A stretch of 64,000 bases of DNA from Catenulispora sp. EB89 (GCF_041261445.1 NZ_JBGCCU010000014.1:222350-286349); one strand, 5' to 3'; counted from the first letter of the stretch, positions 9,415 through 18,357 are shown. Notes: generated by a model not told the origin, from the sequence alone. Numbers and translations: made by a program.

Positions 9415-11868
9415 CTACTTCCCGTTCGCGTTGAACGCCAGCACAGCCTGCCCCGACGTGTAGTACACCTTCCCGCCGCCGGCGGTCAGTGTCGACACGT
9501 TCTGGCCCGCCATCAGCGAGTTCGAGTACGACCAGTTGCACTTGCCGCTGTTCGCGTCGACCGCGTACAGCGCCAGCTTGTAGTCCGCGACGTACACCTG
9601 GCCGTCAGCAGTGGCCGTGGCGCCGTCGACCTGGAACTGGTCGGAGGCCGCCAGCGAGGACTGCCACAGCACCTTGCCGTTCTTGGAGTCGACCGCCGCC
9701 AGGTAGCCGTCGGCCGTGACGTACACGCGGCCGCTGCCGTCGGTGAAGGGGTGGTTGGCGATGCTGCCGCCGAGGGTGGAGTCGCCGACCTGGGTCTGCC
9801 ACACCGTCTTGCCGCTGGCCGGGTCGATGGCGGTGAGCTTGTCGCCGCCGGCGATCAGGTAGCCGTTGGCGTAGGCGAAGGGGTCCGAGCCGGCGCCGCC
9901 GAGCGTGGCGCTCTTGCGGGAGACCTGCCAGACCTTGTTGCCCGTGGTGATGTCCAGGCAGGTGATCGTGGAGTCGGTGTCGGAGCTGGAGGAGTCGTGG
10001 CCGGTGAAGATGTACTTGCCGGTCGGCGGGACGTGGATGGCGCCGATGTCGGCGTTGTTCTGCTTCCACACCACCTTGTGGGTGTTCTTGTCGACCGCGA
10101 ACAGGCCGTCGCCCTGGACGTTCACGTTGGCCGAGACGATCACCAGGTTGCCGTTGACGCCCGCCGCGCCCTGCGCCTGCCACTGGTTGTCGAACTGCGG
10201 CAGCGTCCACAGGACCTTGCCGCTCTCGATGTCGATGGCGAACAGCGGGTCGCCGCCGGTGCCGTCCAGGCCCGTGCAGTAGACCGTGTTGCCGTCGGTG
10301 GCGGTCATGATGCCGATGGTGCCGCTGCCGCAGGTGATGTCGTTCCACTTGGGCTTGCCCTGGCTGTTCAGGCCGTGGGTCTTGTCCGTGCCGATCAGCA
10401 GGACCGCGTCCTGGCCGATGGCGCTGCCCCAGATCTGGTCGCTGGTGGTCTGGTTCCAGGCCGGGTTCGCCTGCGGGGCGCCGCCGAGCTGGGCCGAGGC
10501 CGCGGTGTTCGGGTCCTGGATCGGTGCGCTGTTGGTCGGTCCGCTCAGCGCGCCGGAGGACTGGCTGCTGGGGCCGCTGCTGCCGCCGGGGGAGGACGGG
10601 CCGGTGCTGCCGCCGCTGGTGGTGGTGCCGTTCGCCACCGGCGTGTTCGGCTTGTTGCTGGAGCCGCCCGACATGGCTATCGCGGTCGCGCCGCCGCCGA
10701 GGACGACCACGCCGCCGCCGACGATGCCGAACAGCGCGCGGCGGCTCAGCTTGCCGGCGCCACCGCTCTGCTGCTGCGGACCGGTGTTCGGGCCGTTCGG
10801 GCCGTGGCCGTAGGGACCGACGCCCATCATGCCGCTCTGCGCGGTCGGGGCGTAGGCCGGCGCCCCGTAGGTGTTGTTGCCCTGCGGGGGAGTGCCGGGG
10901 CCCTGGTAGCCGGGCGCGCCGTAGGGGGGCGTGCCCGGCCCGGAGGCCTGGCCGCCCATGTGGTTGGCCGGGCCGGAGTTGATGCCCATGTGCGTCATGA
11001 CGCTGCTGGCCTGCACGATGGCGTCGGTGTAGTGCGGGGGCAGCCAGCCGCCGGTGGTCGGCGCCGGGGCGTTGGCGTCCAGGTAGTCCAGGATCTGCTG
11101 CGTGGTGGGCCGGCGCGCCGGCTCCTTGTGCAGACAGGCTGAGATCATGTCGCGCAGCGAGTCCGGGACCCCCGTGATGTCCGGCTCCTGACTCACCACG
11201 CGGTACAGCAGCGCCGGCGTCGGCCCGTCCCCGAACGGGCTGCGCGCGGTCGCGGCGTACACCAGGGTGGCGCCCAGGGAGAACATGTCCGTCTCCGGAC
11301 CCACGCGCACGCCCGAGGCCTGCTCCGGCGACATGAAGCCGGGCGAGCCCATCACGGTGCCGGCCGTGGTCAGCGCCGTGCCCTCGGTGGCGCGGGTGAT
11401 GCCGAAGTCGATGACGTACGGACCGTCCAGCGCCAGCAGCACGTTCGCCGGCTTCAGGTCCCGGTGGATGATCCCCGCGCGGTGCACGGCCGTGATGGCC
11501 TCGGCCAGGCCGGCGGTCAACGTGCGCAGAGCCGTCTCGGGCAGAGCGCCGAAACGCGCCACGGCGTCCCCCAGGGAGATGCCGGCGATGAACGCGGTGG
11601 CGAACCAGGGCACGGGCGCCTCGGTGTCGGAGTCGACGACCGCCGCCGTGAACGCCCCCGAGACGGACTTGGCGGCTTCGATCTCGTTGCGGAACCGCTG
11701 ACGGAACTGGGCGTCGTCAGCCAGTTCGGGCCGCACCGCCTTGACCGCCACCGTCCGGCCCCCTGTGGAACGGCCGAGGTAGACCTTCCCCATGCCGCCG
11801 CTGCCGAGCACGCCGAGAATGGCATATGGGCCGATGCGTGTCGGATCCCCCGCTTCCAGCGGTTGCAT
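9415..11868 (-). CDS. transmembrane Ser/Thr protein kinase with PQQ-like propeller
   Basis: An 817-aa Hanks-type kinase. The glycine loop is GSGGMG (residues 22-27), the catalytic loop HRDLKPANVLL, and the metal loop DFGI followed by GSPGFMSPEQ. A Gly/Pro/Gln-rich linker leads to one membrane segment (IVGGGVVVLGGGATAIAM). The extracellular C-terminus is a PQQ-like beta-propeller with repeated blades such as GKVLWTLPQ and GKTVWQTQV, probably a ligand sensor. The ATG at 11868 is preceded by GGGGGTCAGCGA, a good ribosome site, and is preferred to an in-frame ATG 54 bp upstream. Kinases of this PknD/AfsK-like layout phosphorylate regulators of development and metabolism in actinomycetes. Confidence 0.93.
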   Translation of the reverse strand: MQPLEAGDPTRIGPYAILGVLGSGGMGKVYLGRSTGGRTVAVKAVRPELADDAQFRQRFRNEIEAAKSVSGAFTAAVVDSDTEAPVPWFATAFIAGISLGDAVARFGALPETALRTLTAGLAEAITAVHRAGIIHRDLKPANVLLALDGPYVIDFGITRATEGTALTTAGTVMGSPGFMSPEQASGVRVGPETDMFSLGATLVYAATARSPFGDGPTPALLYRVVSQEPDITGVPDSLRDMISACLHKEPARRPTTQQILDYLDANAPAPTTGGWLPPHYTDAIVQASSVMTHMGINSGPANHMGGQASGPGTPPYGAPGYQGPGTPPQGNNTYGAPAYAPTAQSGMMGVGPYGHGPNGPNTGPQQQSGGAGKLSRRALFGIVGGGVVVLGGGATAIAMSGGSSNKPNTPVANGTTTSGGSTGPSSPGGSSGPSSQSSGALSGPTNSAPIQDPNTAASAQLGGAPQANPAWNQTTSDQIWGSAIGQDAVLLIGTDKTHGLNSQGKPKWNDITCGSGTIGIMTATDGNTVYCTGLDGTGGDPLFAIDIESGKVLWTLPQFDNQWQAQGAAGVNGNLVIVSANVNVQGDGLFAVDKNTHKVVWKQNNADIGAIHVPPTGKYIFTGHDSSSSDTDSTITCLDITTGNKVWQVSRKSATLGGAGSDPFAYANGYLIAGGDKLTAIDPASGKTVWQTQVGDSTLGGSIANHPFTDGSGRVYVTADGYLAAVDSKNGKVLWQSSLAASDQFQVDGATATADGQVYVADYKLALYAVDANSGKCNWSYSNSLMAGQNVSTLTAGGGKVYYTSGQAVLAFNANGK

Positions 11869-12229
11869 TCGCTGACCCCCATCAAGAATCGTTGTTTTGT
11901 CATGCCCGAGCCGGAACAGCATGTTAGGGCTTCCGCCTGGAAGGATTCACCCCAACCCCCGGGGCAAACGGTAACTCGTTTCCGCCACGGAGCGTCAAGG
12001 TATTGCAGAACTCCTGCGTGACAGCCGGTGTGAGGGGGACGCGATGCCCAGGGTGCGGCACGTGTAACGGTTTGGGATCGGTCGGGCCGGGGTCGGCGGC
12101 GGCGGACGTTTTGGGGCTCTTCAACGGTTTTACGCCACCGCCGATCGACGGCCGAGCAGGCCGTAGATCGTATGTAGACGCCGACTGTGGCAAGGTGGGC
12201 GGACCGCTCGTCCCCCCGGAAGGAACACG
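11869..12229. other. gene-free region between divergent genes
   Basis: This holds the divergent promoters for the kinase gene (minus) and the small secreted ORF at 12230 (plus). A locally AT-richer stretch (about 11880-12010) probably contains the promoter elements. I see no RNA gene or repeat. Confidence 0.5.
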
Positions 12230-12424
12230 ATGGCTCCCCGGCGTCACCCCGCCCTGTCGAGGCTTGCGATCGCCGCTGCCCTCGGCGCCACTGCCCTGGC
12301 CACCACGGCGGCCGCCGAGCACGCCGCGGCGCGTCCGGCCGGGACTCACAGTGCCTCGACCGGCGACGTTCTGGACTGGAACACCATGGTCCCCGAAGGC
12401 GGGCATCCGGCGCAGGCGTCCTGA
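12230..12424 (+). pseudogene. truncated secreted protein, possible vanadium-haloperoxidase-like N-terminus
   Basis: The ATG is preceded by a strong ribosome site (GGAAGGAACACG). The product is 64 aa: a signal peptide (RLAIAAALGATALATTAAAEHAA) and a short mature part containing GDVLDWNTM. In secreted vanadium-dependent haloperoxidase/PAP2-like proteins of actinomycetes a similar VLDWN motif begins the mature domain, but here the frame ends 18 residues later. It therefore looks like the 5' stub of a deleted gene. A genuine small secreted peptide is the alternative. A strong hairpin follows at 12444-12485. Confidence 0.45.
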
Positions 12425-12443
12425 GCGACGCGCTGCGCGCCGG

Positions 12444-12485
12444 CCGCTTCGGCGAACGCGGCCCCACCGGGGTTCGCCGAAGCGG
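12444..12485. terminator. strong hairpin after the truncated secreted ORF
   Basis: Perfect 14-bp arms (CCGCTTCGGCGAAC / GTTCGCCGAAGCGG) with a 14-nt loop, 20 bp after the ORF stop. There is no U-run. Short GACAGCAG-type repeats follow up to about 12570. Confidence 0.7.
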
Positions 12486-12653
12486 GCCGGGCCATGGGTT
12501 CCAGGGCTCCGGGGCTCGCATCGCTGTCGACAGCAGCAGTGCGACAGCAGCGGTGTCGGCGACAGCAGTGTGACGGCGGGCGGTTTCGGTGGCCCGGTCG
12601 CCAACCGCCGACGGCCGACGGCCAACACCCGGCCGCCCCACCCGGACGTGACG

Positions 12654-15600
12654 TCAGTCCCGCGCCACGTCCAGATCAGCGAGCAGCGCGCGCACTGCTC
12701 GCTGATCGGCCGCGTGTCCGTCGGCCTCGAACTCGGCCAGCGCGGCGTGCGCGTGGTCGCGGGCGGATTCGTCGGCGCCGAGCGTGTGCAGCGCCTTGGC
12801 CAGCTGGAACCGGGCCCGCGCGGCACGGTCCAGCGCACCCAGGGTGTTCCAGTCCGTGGCCGCCGTCTCGAACCGCTCCGCGGCCTCGGCCGGACGCGCC
12901 AGGGCCGCCAGTGCCAGGCCGCTGACATACCGGGTCTGCGCCGCCGTCGCCGGGTCCCCGCGCTCGCGCGCCGAGGCCAGCATCCCCTCGCAGTCGGCGA
13001 GCACTTCGGCGGCGCGGCCGGCGCGCAGCCGGGACACCGCCATGTTCAACAGCGAGCCGGCCTCGCCGCTGTGGTGCCCCAGCGCTCGGGCCAGCGCCAC
13101 CGCCTCGCCGAACAGGCCCGCGGCCTCGTCGTACGCGCCGCGGCCGTGCGCGATCACCCCCAGGTCGTTGAGCACCTGCCGGGCGATCACCGGGTCCTCG
13201 GCCAGCGTGCACAGCTCCAGCGCCCACCGGCCGTGCTGCGAGGCCTCGTCGAACCGGCCGGCGGCCAGTGCGGTGTTCCCGGCCAGGAACCAGGCCCGGC
13301 CCTGCCCGCGCACGTCCCCGGCCCGCTCGGCGGCCCGCGCCAGGTCCTGCACGGCGATCGCCGTCCTGCGGCCCCACGGCCCCGGACCGAACGGGCTCAT
13401 CGCGATCAGCAGGTTGATGGCCGCCGGGACCAGCTCCCGATACCGCGCGGCCTGCGCGCCCTCGCCCAGCGCCTCGGTCGCGATCCGCGCCGTCAGCTCC
13501 GCGGCGGTGGCCGCCTCGCCGCGGGCCCAGGCGCGCGCGGCGGCGGGGGAGTCGAACGCGAACTCGCCGATGCCCTGCGGCGCCAGCGTCTCGCGGATCG
13601 GGTCCCCGGGCACCGCCGACTCGAACGCCGCGCACGCCCCGGCGAGCAGGAACCGCAGCAGCCGCGAGCGCGCCGCGAGCCCTTCGGCCGCCGCGCGGTC
13701 CGGGTCGCCGACGGCGCCGTGCGCGAAGTCCCGCAGCAGGCTGTGATGCCGGTAGCGGTGCTCGGCGGGGGATTCCAGCATCGCCACGTCCACGAGCGAT
13801 TCCAGGACCGCCTCGGCGTCCGCCTCCGGGAGCGCCAGTACGGCTGCCGCGGCCGGCAGCCCGATCTCCACCGCCTCCACCGCCCCGAGCAGCCGGAAGG
13901 CTGTGGCCTGGAGCGCGGTCAGCTGCTGGTATCCGACCTCGAACGCCGGCGCCACCGCCAGCTCGCCGATCCGCAGCTCGCGCAGCCGGGAGCGCTCGTC
14001 GGCCAGCCGTCCGGCCAGGGAGGCGACGGTCCAGGCGGGGCGCGCGGCCAGGCGCGCGGCCACGATCCGGACCGCCAGCGGCAGCCGTCCGCAGGCGTCG
14101 ACCAGCAGCCGGGCCGCCTCGGGTTCGGCGTGCGGACGTTCGGGGCCGGCGACGCGCCCCAGCAGCCCGAGCGCTTCCTCGTCGTCGAACACGTCCAGCC
14201 AGACCTGCGCCGACTTCGGCAGCGCGACCAGCCGGGCCCGGCTGGTGACCAGCACCGCGCAGCCGGCGGCGCCCGGCAGTAGGGGCCTGACCTGCGCGGC
14301 GTTGGCCGCGTCGTCGAGCACGATGAGCAGGCGGCGGCCGTCGAGCACGGTCCGGAACAGCGACGAGCGCGCCGCCGTGCCCTCCGGGATCTCCTGGGCC
14401 GGGACGCCCAGCGCGTGCAGGAAGTCCTCCAGCACGGCCTGCGGCGGGACCGGCGAGGCGCCGGTGCCGTGCAGATCGGCGTAGAGCTGGCCGTCGGGGA
14501 AGGCGGGCCGGGCCCGGTGCGCGATGTGCAGGGCCAGCGTGCTCTTGCCGACGCCTCCCATCCCGGCCAGGGCCAGGACGGCCGGCGCGGCGTACTTGTG
14601 CTCGATGGAGCTCAGCTCGGCGCCGAGCCGTTCGGCGAGCGCGCCGCGGCCGACGAAGTCCGGTTCGGCCGGGGGGAGCTGGGCCGGACGCGGGACCGCA
14701 GGAGTCTTGTCTTGTGTGCTCTGACCTGCGGGGATCATGGAGGATGAGGCTGCGGCGGGCGGCAGCGCCGAACGGCTTGACCGGCTCGACGGGCTCGGCG
14801 ACAGCGATCCGCCGGCCAGCACCTCGGCGTGCACCGCGCGCAGCTCGGCGCCCGGCTCGACGCCGAGTTCGCCGATCAGCAGGCGGCGGGCCGCGGTGAA
14901 CGCCGCCAGCGCGTCGGCCTGGCGTCCGGACTGCGACAATGCCCGCATCAGCAGCGCGTACAGCCGCTCCCGCAGCGGGAACTCGTCGCTGAGCGCCCGC
15001 AGCTCCGGGACGCACGACGCCCCGCGCCCCAGCTCCACGTCCAGCGCGATCCGCCGCTCCAGCAGGCTCAGCCGCAGCTCGGCGAAGCGCCGGCGCTGCC
15101 GCTCGGCGAACGGCCCCGGGACCCCGGCCAACGGCACCCCGGTCCACAGGTCCACGGCCCGCCGGAGCAGCTCCCGAGCCTGCTCCGGCCGGCCCTCGGC
15201 ACCGGCCTTGTCCGCGTCGGAGGCCCAGCGCTCGGCCTGTTCGGCGTCGACCGGCAGGCTCTCGGCTTCGGAGCCGTCGAACCTGGTCCCGTCAAACCTG
15301 GTGCCGTCGAACCGGGAGCCGTCGAACGCGGCCGGCGCGCCGAGCGGCGGGCCGGCGGGCTCGGCCGACCCGTCCGTCGCGCCCCGCGAGGAGCCCGGCG
15401 CGGAGCCCGCGCCGCCGCTTCCGAACGCCGGCAGCGCCAGCCGATAGCCGCCGGCCAGCGAGACCAGGACCTCGGACGCGGCGCCGTCGGCGGACTCCGG
15501 GTCCAGCACCCGCCGCCAGCGCCAGGCGTAGGTCCTCAGGATGGAGCGCGCCCGGCTCGGCGGCTCTTCGCCCCACAGGGCGTCGATGAGCTCCGCCGAA

Positions 15601-15752
15601 CTCGCGGTCCGGCCCGGCAGCAGCAACAGCGCGGCCAGCATGGCCTGCTGCTGCGGGCTCCCCGTGGCCAGCTCCTCCTCGCCGCGAAGGCCCCGCAGCG
15701 GACCGAGGACCTGAAACCGGATCGCGTTCACGTTCTGACCAGATCCCTGCAC
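12654..15752 (-). CDS. AfsR/SARP-type regulator (BTAD, NB-ARC, TPR)
   Basis: A 1032-aa multidomain regulator. The N-terminus is a winged helix (IRFQVLGPLRGLRGEEEL) plus a bacterial transcriptional activation domain to about residue 310. An internal four-unit repeat (FDGSRFDGTRFDGT) interrupts it. The NB-ARC ATPase follows with Walker A GMGGVGKST, then LIVLDDAANAAQVRPLLPG. TPR-like helices fill the C-terminus. Such proteins activate secondary-metabolite or developmental genes when ATP-bound. Two GTG starts are possible (15752 and 15731); the second is closer to the conserved start of the fold. No biosynthetic cluster is adjacent; the nearest candidates are the low-complexity protein upstream and the divergent methyltransferase group. 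Confidence 0.9.
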   Translation of the reverse strand: MQGSGQNVNAIRFQVLGPLRGLRGEEELATGSPQQQAMLAALLLLPGRTASSAELIDALWGEEPPSRARSILRTYAWRWRRVLDPESADGAASEVLVSLAGGYRLALPAFGSGGAGSAPGSSRGATDGSAEPAGPPLGAPAAFDGSRFDGTRFDGTRFDGSEAESLPVDAEQAERWASDADKAGAEGRPEQARELLRRAVDLWTGVPLAGVPGPFAERQRRRFAELRLSLLERRIALDVELGRGASCVPELRALSDEFPLRERLYALLMRALSQSGRQADALAAFTAARRLLIGELGVEPGAELRAVHAEVLAGGSLSPSPSSRSSRSALPPAAASSSMIPAGQSTQDKTPAVPRPAQLPPAEPDFVGRGALAERLGAELSSIEHKYAAPAVLALAGMGGVGKSTLALHIAHRARPAFPDGQLYADLHGTGASPVPPQAVLEDFLHALGVPAQEIPEGTAARSSLFRTVLDGRRLLIVLDDAANAAQVRPLLPGAAGCAVLVTSRARLVALPKSAQVWLDVFDDEEALGLLGRVAGPERPHAEPEAARLLVDACGRLPLAVRIVAARLAARPAWTVASLAGRLADERSRLRELRIGELAVAPAFEVGYQQLTALQATAFRLLGAVEAVEIGLPAAAAVLALPEADAEAVLESLVDVAMLESPAEHRYRHHSLLRDFAHGAVGDPDRAAAEGLAARSRLLRFLLAGACAAFESAVPGDPIRETLAPQGIGEFAFDSPAAARAWARGEAATAAELTARIATEALGEGAQAARYRELVPAAINLLIAMSPFGPGPWGRRTAIAVQDLARAAERAGDVRGQGRAWFLAGNTALAAGRFDEASQHGRWALELCTLAEDPVIARQVLNDLGVIAHGRGAYDEAAGLFGEAVALARALGHHSGEAGSLLNMAVSRLRAGRAAEVLADCEGMLASARERGDPATAAQTRYVSGLALAALARPAEAAERFETAATDWNTLGALDRAARARFQLAKALHTLGADESARDHAHAALAEFEADGHAADQRAVRALLADLDVARD

Positions 15753-15863
15753 TTCTCTCGTTTTCCGCCGGGGCGCAGTTCAGGCTAAGAGGGCCGACCC
15801 GGCGCGGGCAAGAGAGGCCGATCAGACGGAGTGATCATGGGGGCCGCGATGTTCAACGGATTG

Positions 15864-16352
15864 TCATTCCGGAGAACGCGTCGGTCCCGGTGGGCCCGGT
15901 GGCCCCGGCGGTCCGGGCGCCGCCGGGGGTCCGGTGACTCCCAGCAGTCCGGTCACGGCCGGTGCTCCCGGGCCGACCGGGATCGCCAGCGACGGCGCCT
16001 CGGGACCGGTGTGGGCCCCGGCGCGCGGGGCGGCGTGGGCTCCGGTGTGAGCTCCGGTGTGAGCTCCGGAGTGCGAACCCGGGTGCGATCCGGGCTGCGA
16101 ACCCGGGTGCGAAGCTGGATGCGAACCCGGATGCGAACCCGGGTGCGGTTCCCGGGACCCGCCGCCGGCGCCGCCGCCGGGCCCGGAGCCCGGCAGGGGC
16201 TCGTCGTCGAGCACCGGGCGCAGCAGCTCGGTGTACCGGTCCAGGGCGGCGAACAGCACCCGCAGCGGCACGTCCGGGCGCACCGCGCGGTCGATCAGCT
16301 CTTCGAGCTCGGCTCGGCCCATGGCGGCGATGTCCGCTTCCCTGATCTCCAC
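15864..16352 (-). CDS. small protein with helical N-terminus and G/P/H/S repeats
   Basis: From the GTG at 16352 the 162-aa product begins VEIREADIAAMGRAELEELI and continues as a short amphipathic helical domain (to about residue 55, FAALDRYTELLRPVLDDEPL). It then becomes repetitive: PGSHPGSHPASHPGSQPGS, SGAHTGAHTGAHA, and a collagen-like PGPPGPPGPPGPTR end. The N-terminal domain has normal coding bias; the tail is low complexity. I do not recognise the family. It lies directly upstream of the AfsR-type gene on the same strand (about 110 bp gap), so the two may be linked. The more distal upstream frame to 16550 is not convincing. Confidence 0.55.
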   Translation of the reverse strand: MEIREADIAAMGRAELEELIDRAVRPDVPLRVLFAALDRYTELLRPVLDDEPLPGSGPGGGAGGGSREPHPGSHPGSHPASHPGSQPGSHPGSHSGAHTGAHTGAHAAPRAGAHTGPEAPSLAIPVGPGAPAVTGLLGVTGPPAAPGPPGPPGPPGPTRSPE

Positions 16353-16715
16353 GCTTGGCAAACGCCGGGTGCCCGGCTGCGTTACGCGCAGTTCCGCGGT
16401 TTGTTCGGCGCGACAAAGCGGGGCCGCTCCGGGTTGTGGCGGACACCAGTCGTTGCTCCGAACGCGTGGCGGCTTCAGCCGGGGTCGGCGCGCTGGGAGC
16501 GCCGGCCCCGGCGGCTCCGGGGCGCTGCCCGGCAAAGTGCTGCCCGACAACCGCTGCGTGTCAGGACTCTAAAGAAGATCGCAGAGCACTCACACCCACC
16601 CGTTCGGGTAGGTGATCACCGCCCTCCGCCCGTCACCCACCCGGCCGGCCCCGCGACCCCCGCCTACCCCAACGGGCAGTTGTCGCCCCCGCCGGTCGGG
16701 ACGAAGCTGATCCAC
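16353..16715. other. gene-free divergent promoter region
   Basis: This separates the minus-strand low-complexity protein gene from the plus-strand 168-aa gene. It is very GC-rich up to about 16560. A short inverted repeat (ACCCACCCGTTCGGGTAGGTG, about 16594-16614) is visible. No RNA gene was seen. Confidence 0.4.
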
Positions 16716-17222
16716 ATGAGTCAGCTCATCATCGGCGACCAGCTCACCGAGGAGACCGCCGAGGGCGAAGGCGCCCTGCCGTCGGGTTTCCGGCGGTTCC
16801 TGTCCCCGACCGCGCACCCCGTGGTGCGGTCCGGGCAGGACGGTGAGGTTCTGGTGCCGCCGTCGCGCCCCGGCTTGGGGTTCCCGGCATACGTCCGGCG
16901 GGTGAACGGATCGGCGGAGGGCGAGCCGCTGATCCAGGTCCCGCCGCCGGGCCGCCCGGGTGCGGAGCTGCTCTCTGACGACCGGCTCGTCGCCCCGGAG
17001 TTCGTGGCGGGTCTCCGACCGTCCGGCGGGGTGGCGTTCCCCGCGGGGCGAGGCGGCGAGCTGGTCGACCACAGGACCGCCAGGGTCCTGATCTCCCGTA
17101 ATCAGGTGCCCTGGCCCAGCTTCCTCGGAGCCGGGGCGCCGCCGCCCGGCGCCGAGGCCGATACCGGCGCCGACCCCGACGCCGACCGCGACGCCCGCCC
17201 GGCGTCCGAATCAGAGGTCTGA
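16716..17222 (+). CDS. hypothetical 168-aa protein
   Basis: The frame begins ATG AGT CAG and reads MSQLIIGDQLTEETAEGEGA, followed by a plausible soluble domain (GFRRFLSPTAHPVVRSGQDG, GGELVDHRTARVLISRNQ) and an acidic, disordered C-terminus (DTGADPDADRDARPASESEV). There is no membrane segment and no cysteine. No strong ribosome site is seen. I do not recognise the family. It heads a possible four-gene run (17225, 17424, 17498) on the plus strand, ending with a methyltransferase. Confidence 0.5.
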   Translation: MSQLIIGDQLTEETAEGEGALPSGFRRFLSPTAHPVVRSGQDGEVLVPPSRPGLGFPAYVRRVNGSAEGEPLIQVPPPGRPGAELLSDDRLVAPEFVAGLRPSGGVAFPAGRGGELVDHRTARVLISRNQVPWPSFLGAGAPPPGAEADTGADPDADRDARPASESEV

Positions 17223-17224
17223 CC

Positions 17225-17455
17225 ATGCGCGCGGACGGACCGGCCGGGAGGATCGCCCCGGCGATCCTCGCCCCCCGGACCGCCGCGACGCGGGAGCGGA
17301 CCATCGAGCTGGCCGACAAGACGACCGCTGTGTGGGGCGGCGAGTCGTTTCTGGGCGGCCAACCCTGGGCGCCGGCTGCGAGGGCCGGCGCCCAGGCACA
17401 CCTCGTGCCGGAGGAGAAAGCCGATGCTCGTCCAGTTGTTCCAGGAAGGTCGTGA
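17225..17455 (+). CDS. possible small ORF, 76 aa
   Basis: The ATG lies 2 bp after the previous stop and has AGAGG 7 nt upstream, which favours translation. The product is Ala/Arg-rich with no recognised motif (TIELADKTTAVWGGESFLGG in the middle). The DNA of its second half forms a strong hairpin (17364-17396), and the frame overlaps the better-supported 25-codon ORF at 17424. It could be a short coupled gene or a chance frame. Confidence 0.3.
   Translation: MRADGPAGRIAPAILAPRTAATRERTIELADKTTAVWGGESFLGGQPWAPAARAGAQAHLVPEEKADARPVVPGRS
17364..17396. promoter_or_regulatory. 13-bp-arm hairpin upstream of peptide/methyltransferase pair
   Basis: Perfect arms CCTGGGCGCCGGC / GCCGGCGCCCAGG enclose a 7-nt loop. 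The hairpin ends 13 nt before the GGAGGAG ribosome site of the 25-codon ORF. It may terminate upstream transcription, act as an attenuator, or protect a processed mRNA 5' end. Confidence 0.6.
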
Positions 17456-17501
17456 CGGCCGCCTGCCGCTGTGTACCGGCTGCGAAGCGGTGCCGAGATG
17501 A
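17424..17501 (+). CDS. 25-aa Cys-x-x-Cys peptide, coupled to methyltransferase
   Basis: An ideal ribosome site GGAGGAG lies 7 nt before this ATG. The peptide starts MLVQLFQEGRDGR and ends LPLCTGCEAVPR, with two cysteines in a CTGC arrangement. Its stop overlaps the ATG of the methyltransferase (ATGA), so translation of the two is coupled. It could be a ribosomally made peptide substrate, a regulatory leader peptide, or only a device for delivering ribosomes to the methyltransferase gene. No known precursor family is recognised. Confidence 0.5.
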   Translation: MLVQLFQEGRDGRLPLCTGCEAVPR

Positions 17502-18247
17502 CCGCCGACCAGATCGGCGTCGCGGGGCCGCCCCGAGAGGTCGCGGTCCAGGCCACCATCGAGTTCGCCGACCGGATGGCCGCCGGCGCCGCCCTGACCG
17601 ACCAGCACGGCGCCGTCGAGGGCCGCCCCGAGCAGTTCGCCATGCTCGGCCGCACCTGGACGCTGCTGCCCGGGGTGTTCGCCCCGGTCCACACCGCCTC
17701 CACCGAGCTGTTCTCCTCCTGGCTGCCCTTCCCGGTCGGCGGGGCGTTTCTGGAGATCGGCTCGGGCGCCGGGGTCACCGCCGTGACCGCCGCGCTCGCC
17801 GGCTGCGCGCACGTCACCGCCCTGGACATCTCCCGCGCCGCGGTGGCGAACACCGAGGCGAACGCCCGGCGGCACGGCGTGGCCGACCGGGTCAGAGTCC
17901 TGCGAAGCAACCTGTTCGACGCCCTGGACGCCGGCGAGCGGTACGACGTCATCTACTGGAACTCCAACGTCATCGACGCACCGCCGGAGTTCGAGTACCT
18001 GGATGAGCTGCAGTGGGCCTTCTTCGACCGCGACTACGCCACGCACGGCAGGTTCCTGAGTCAGGGCCCGAAGTTGCTGGCCCCGGGCGGCCGGATGTTC
18101 CTCGGCTTCAACACGCTGGGCAACAAGGAGCGGCTGCGGGTCATGGCCGACCGGCTCGGGCTGGAGCTGGCCACGTTCCGCCGCCGCTCCGGCGCGGTCG
18201 GCGGGATCGGTGTGGAGCTCAGCCTGCTGGAGGTGCTGGTCGGCTGA
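17498..18247 (+). CDS. class I SAM-dependent methyltransferase
   Basis: A 249-aa protein with the SAM-binding motif I FLEIGSGAGVTAV, an acidic strand-2 end (VTALDISRAAVANTEANARR) and a motif-IV position reading DVIYWNSNVIDAP in place of the NPPY of N5-glutamine methyltransferases. The overall order (long N-terminal helical part, then VHTASTELFSSWLPF before motif I) resembles HemK/PrmC-like enzymes. The substrate is unknown. The ATG at 17498 overlaps the stop of the 25-codon ORF. Transcription probably ends in the 8-bp tandem repeats at 18261-18348. Confidence 0.8.
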   Translation: MTADQIGVAGPPREVAVQATIEFADRMAAGAALTDQHGAVEGRPEQFAMLGRTWTLLPGVFAPVHTASTELFSSWLPFPVGGAFLEIGSGAGVTAVTAALAGCAHVTALDISRAAVANTEANARRHGVADRVRVLRSNLFDALDAGERYDVIYWNSNVIDAPPEFEYLDELQWAFFDRDYATHGRFLSQGPKLLAPGGRMFLGFNTLGNKERLRVMADRLGLELATFRRRSGAVGGIGVELSLLEVLVG

Positions 18248-18260
18248 CCGTGCCGGCCAG

Positions 18261-18348
18261 CACGCCGGCACGCCGGCACGCCGGCACGCCGGCACGCCGG
18301 CACGCCAGCACGCCAGCACGCCAGCACGCCAGCCCGCCAGCCCGCTGG
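18261..18348. repeat. 8-bp tandem repeats (cacgccgg/cacgccag), 11 units
   Basis: Five copies of CACGCCGG are followed by four of CACGCCAG and two diverged units, in perfect 8-bp register. They fill the gap between the convergent methyltransferase and LuxR-type genes. The array is not a multiple of 3 and is intergenic, so copy number is free to vary. Confidence 0.95.
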
Positions 18349-18357
18349 CCCGACGAC

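Noticed and set aside
9379..11142. Long plus-strand frame opposite the kinase gene
   Set aside because: Val/Ala/Gly-rich shadow of the PQQ-propeller coding strand.
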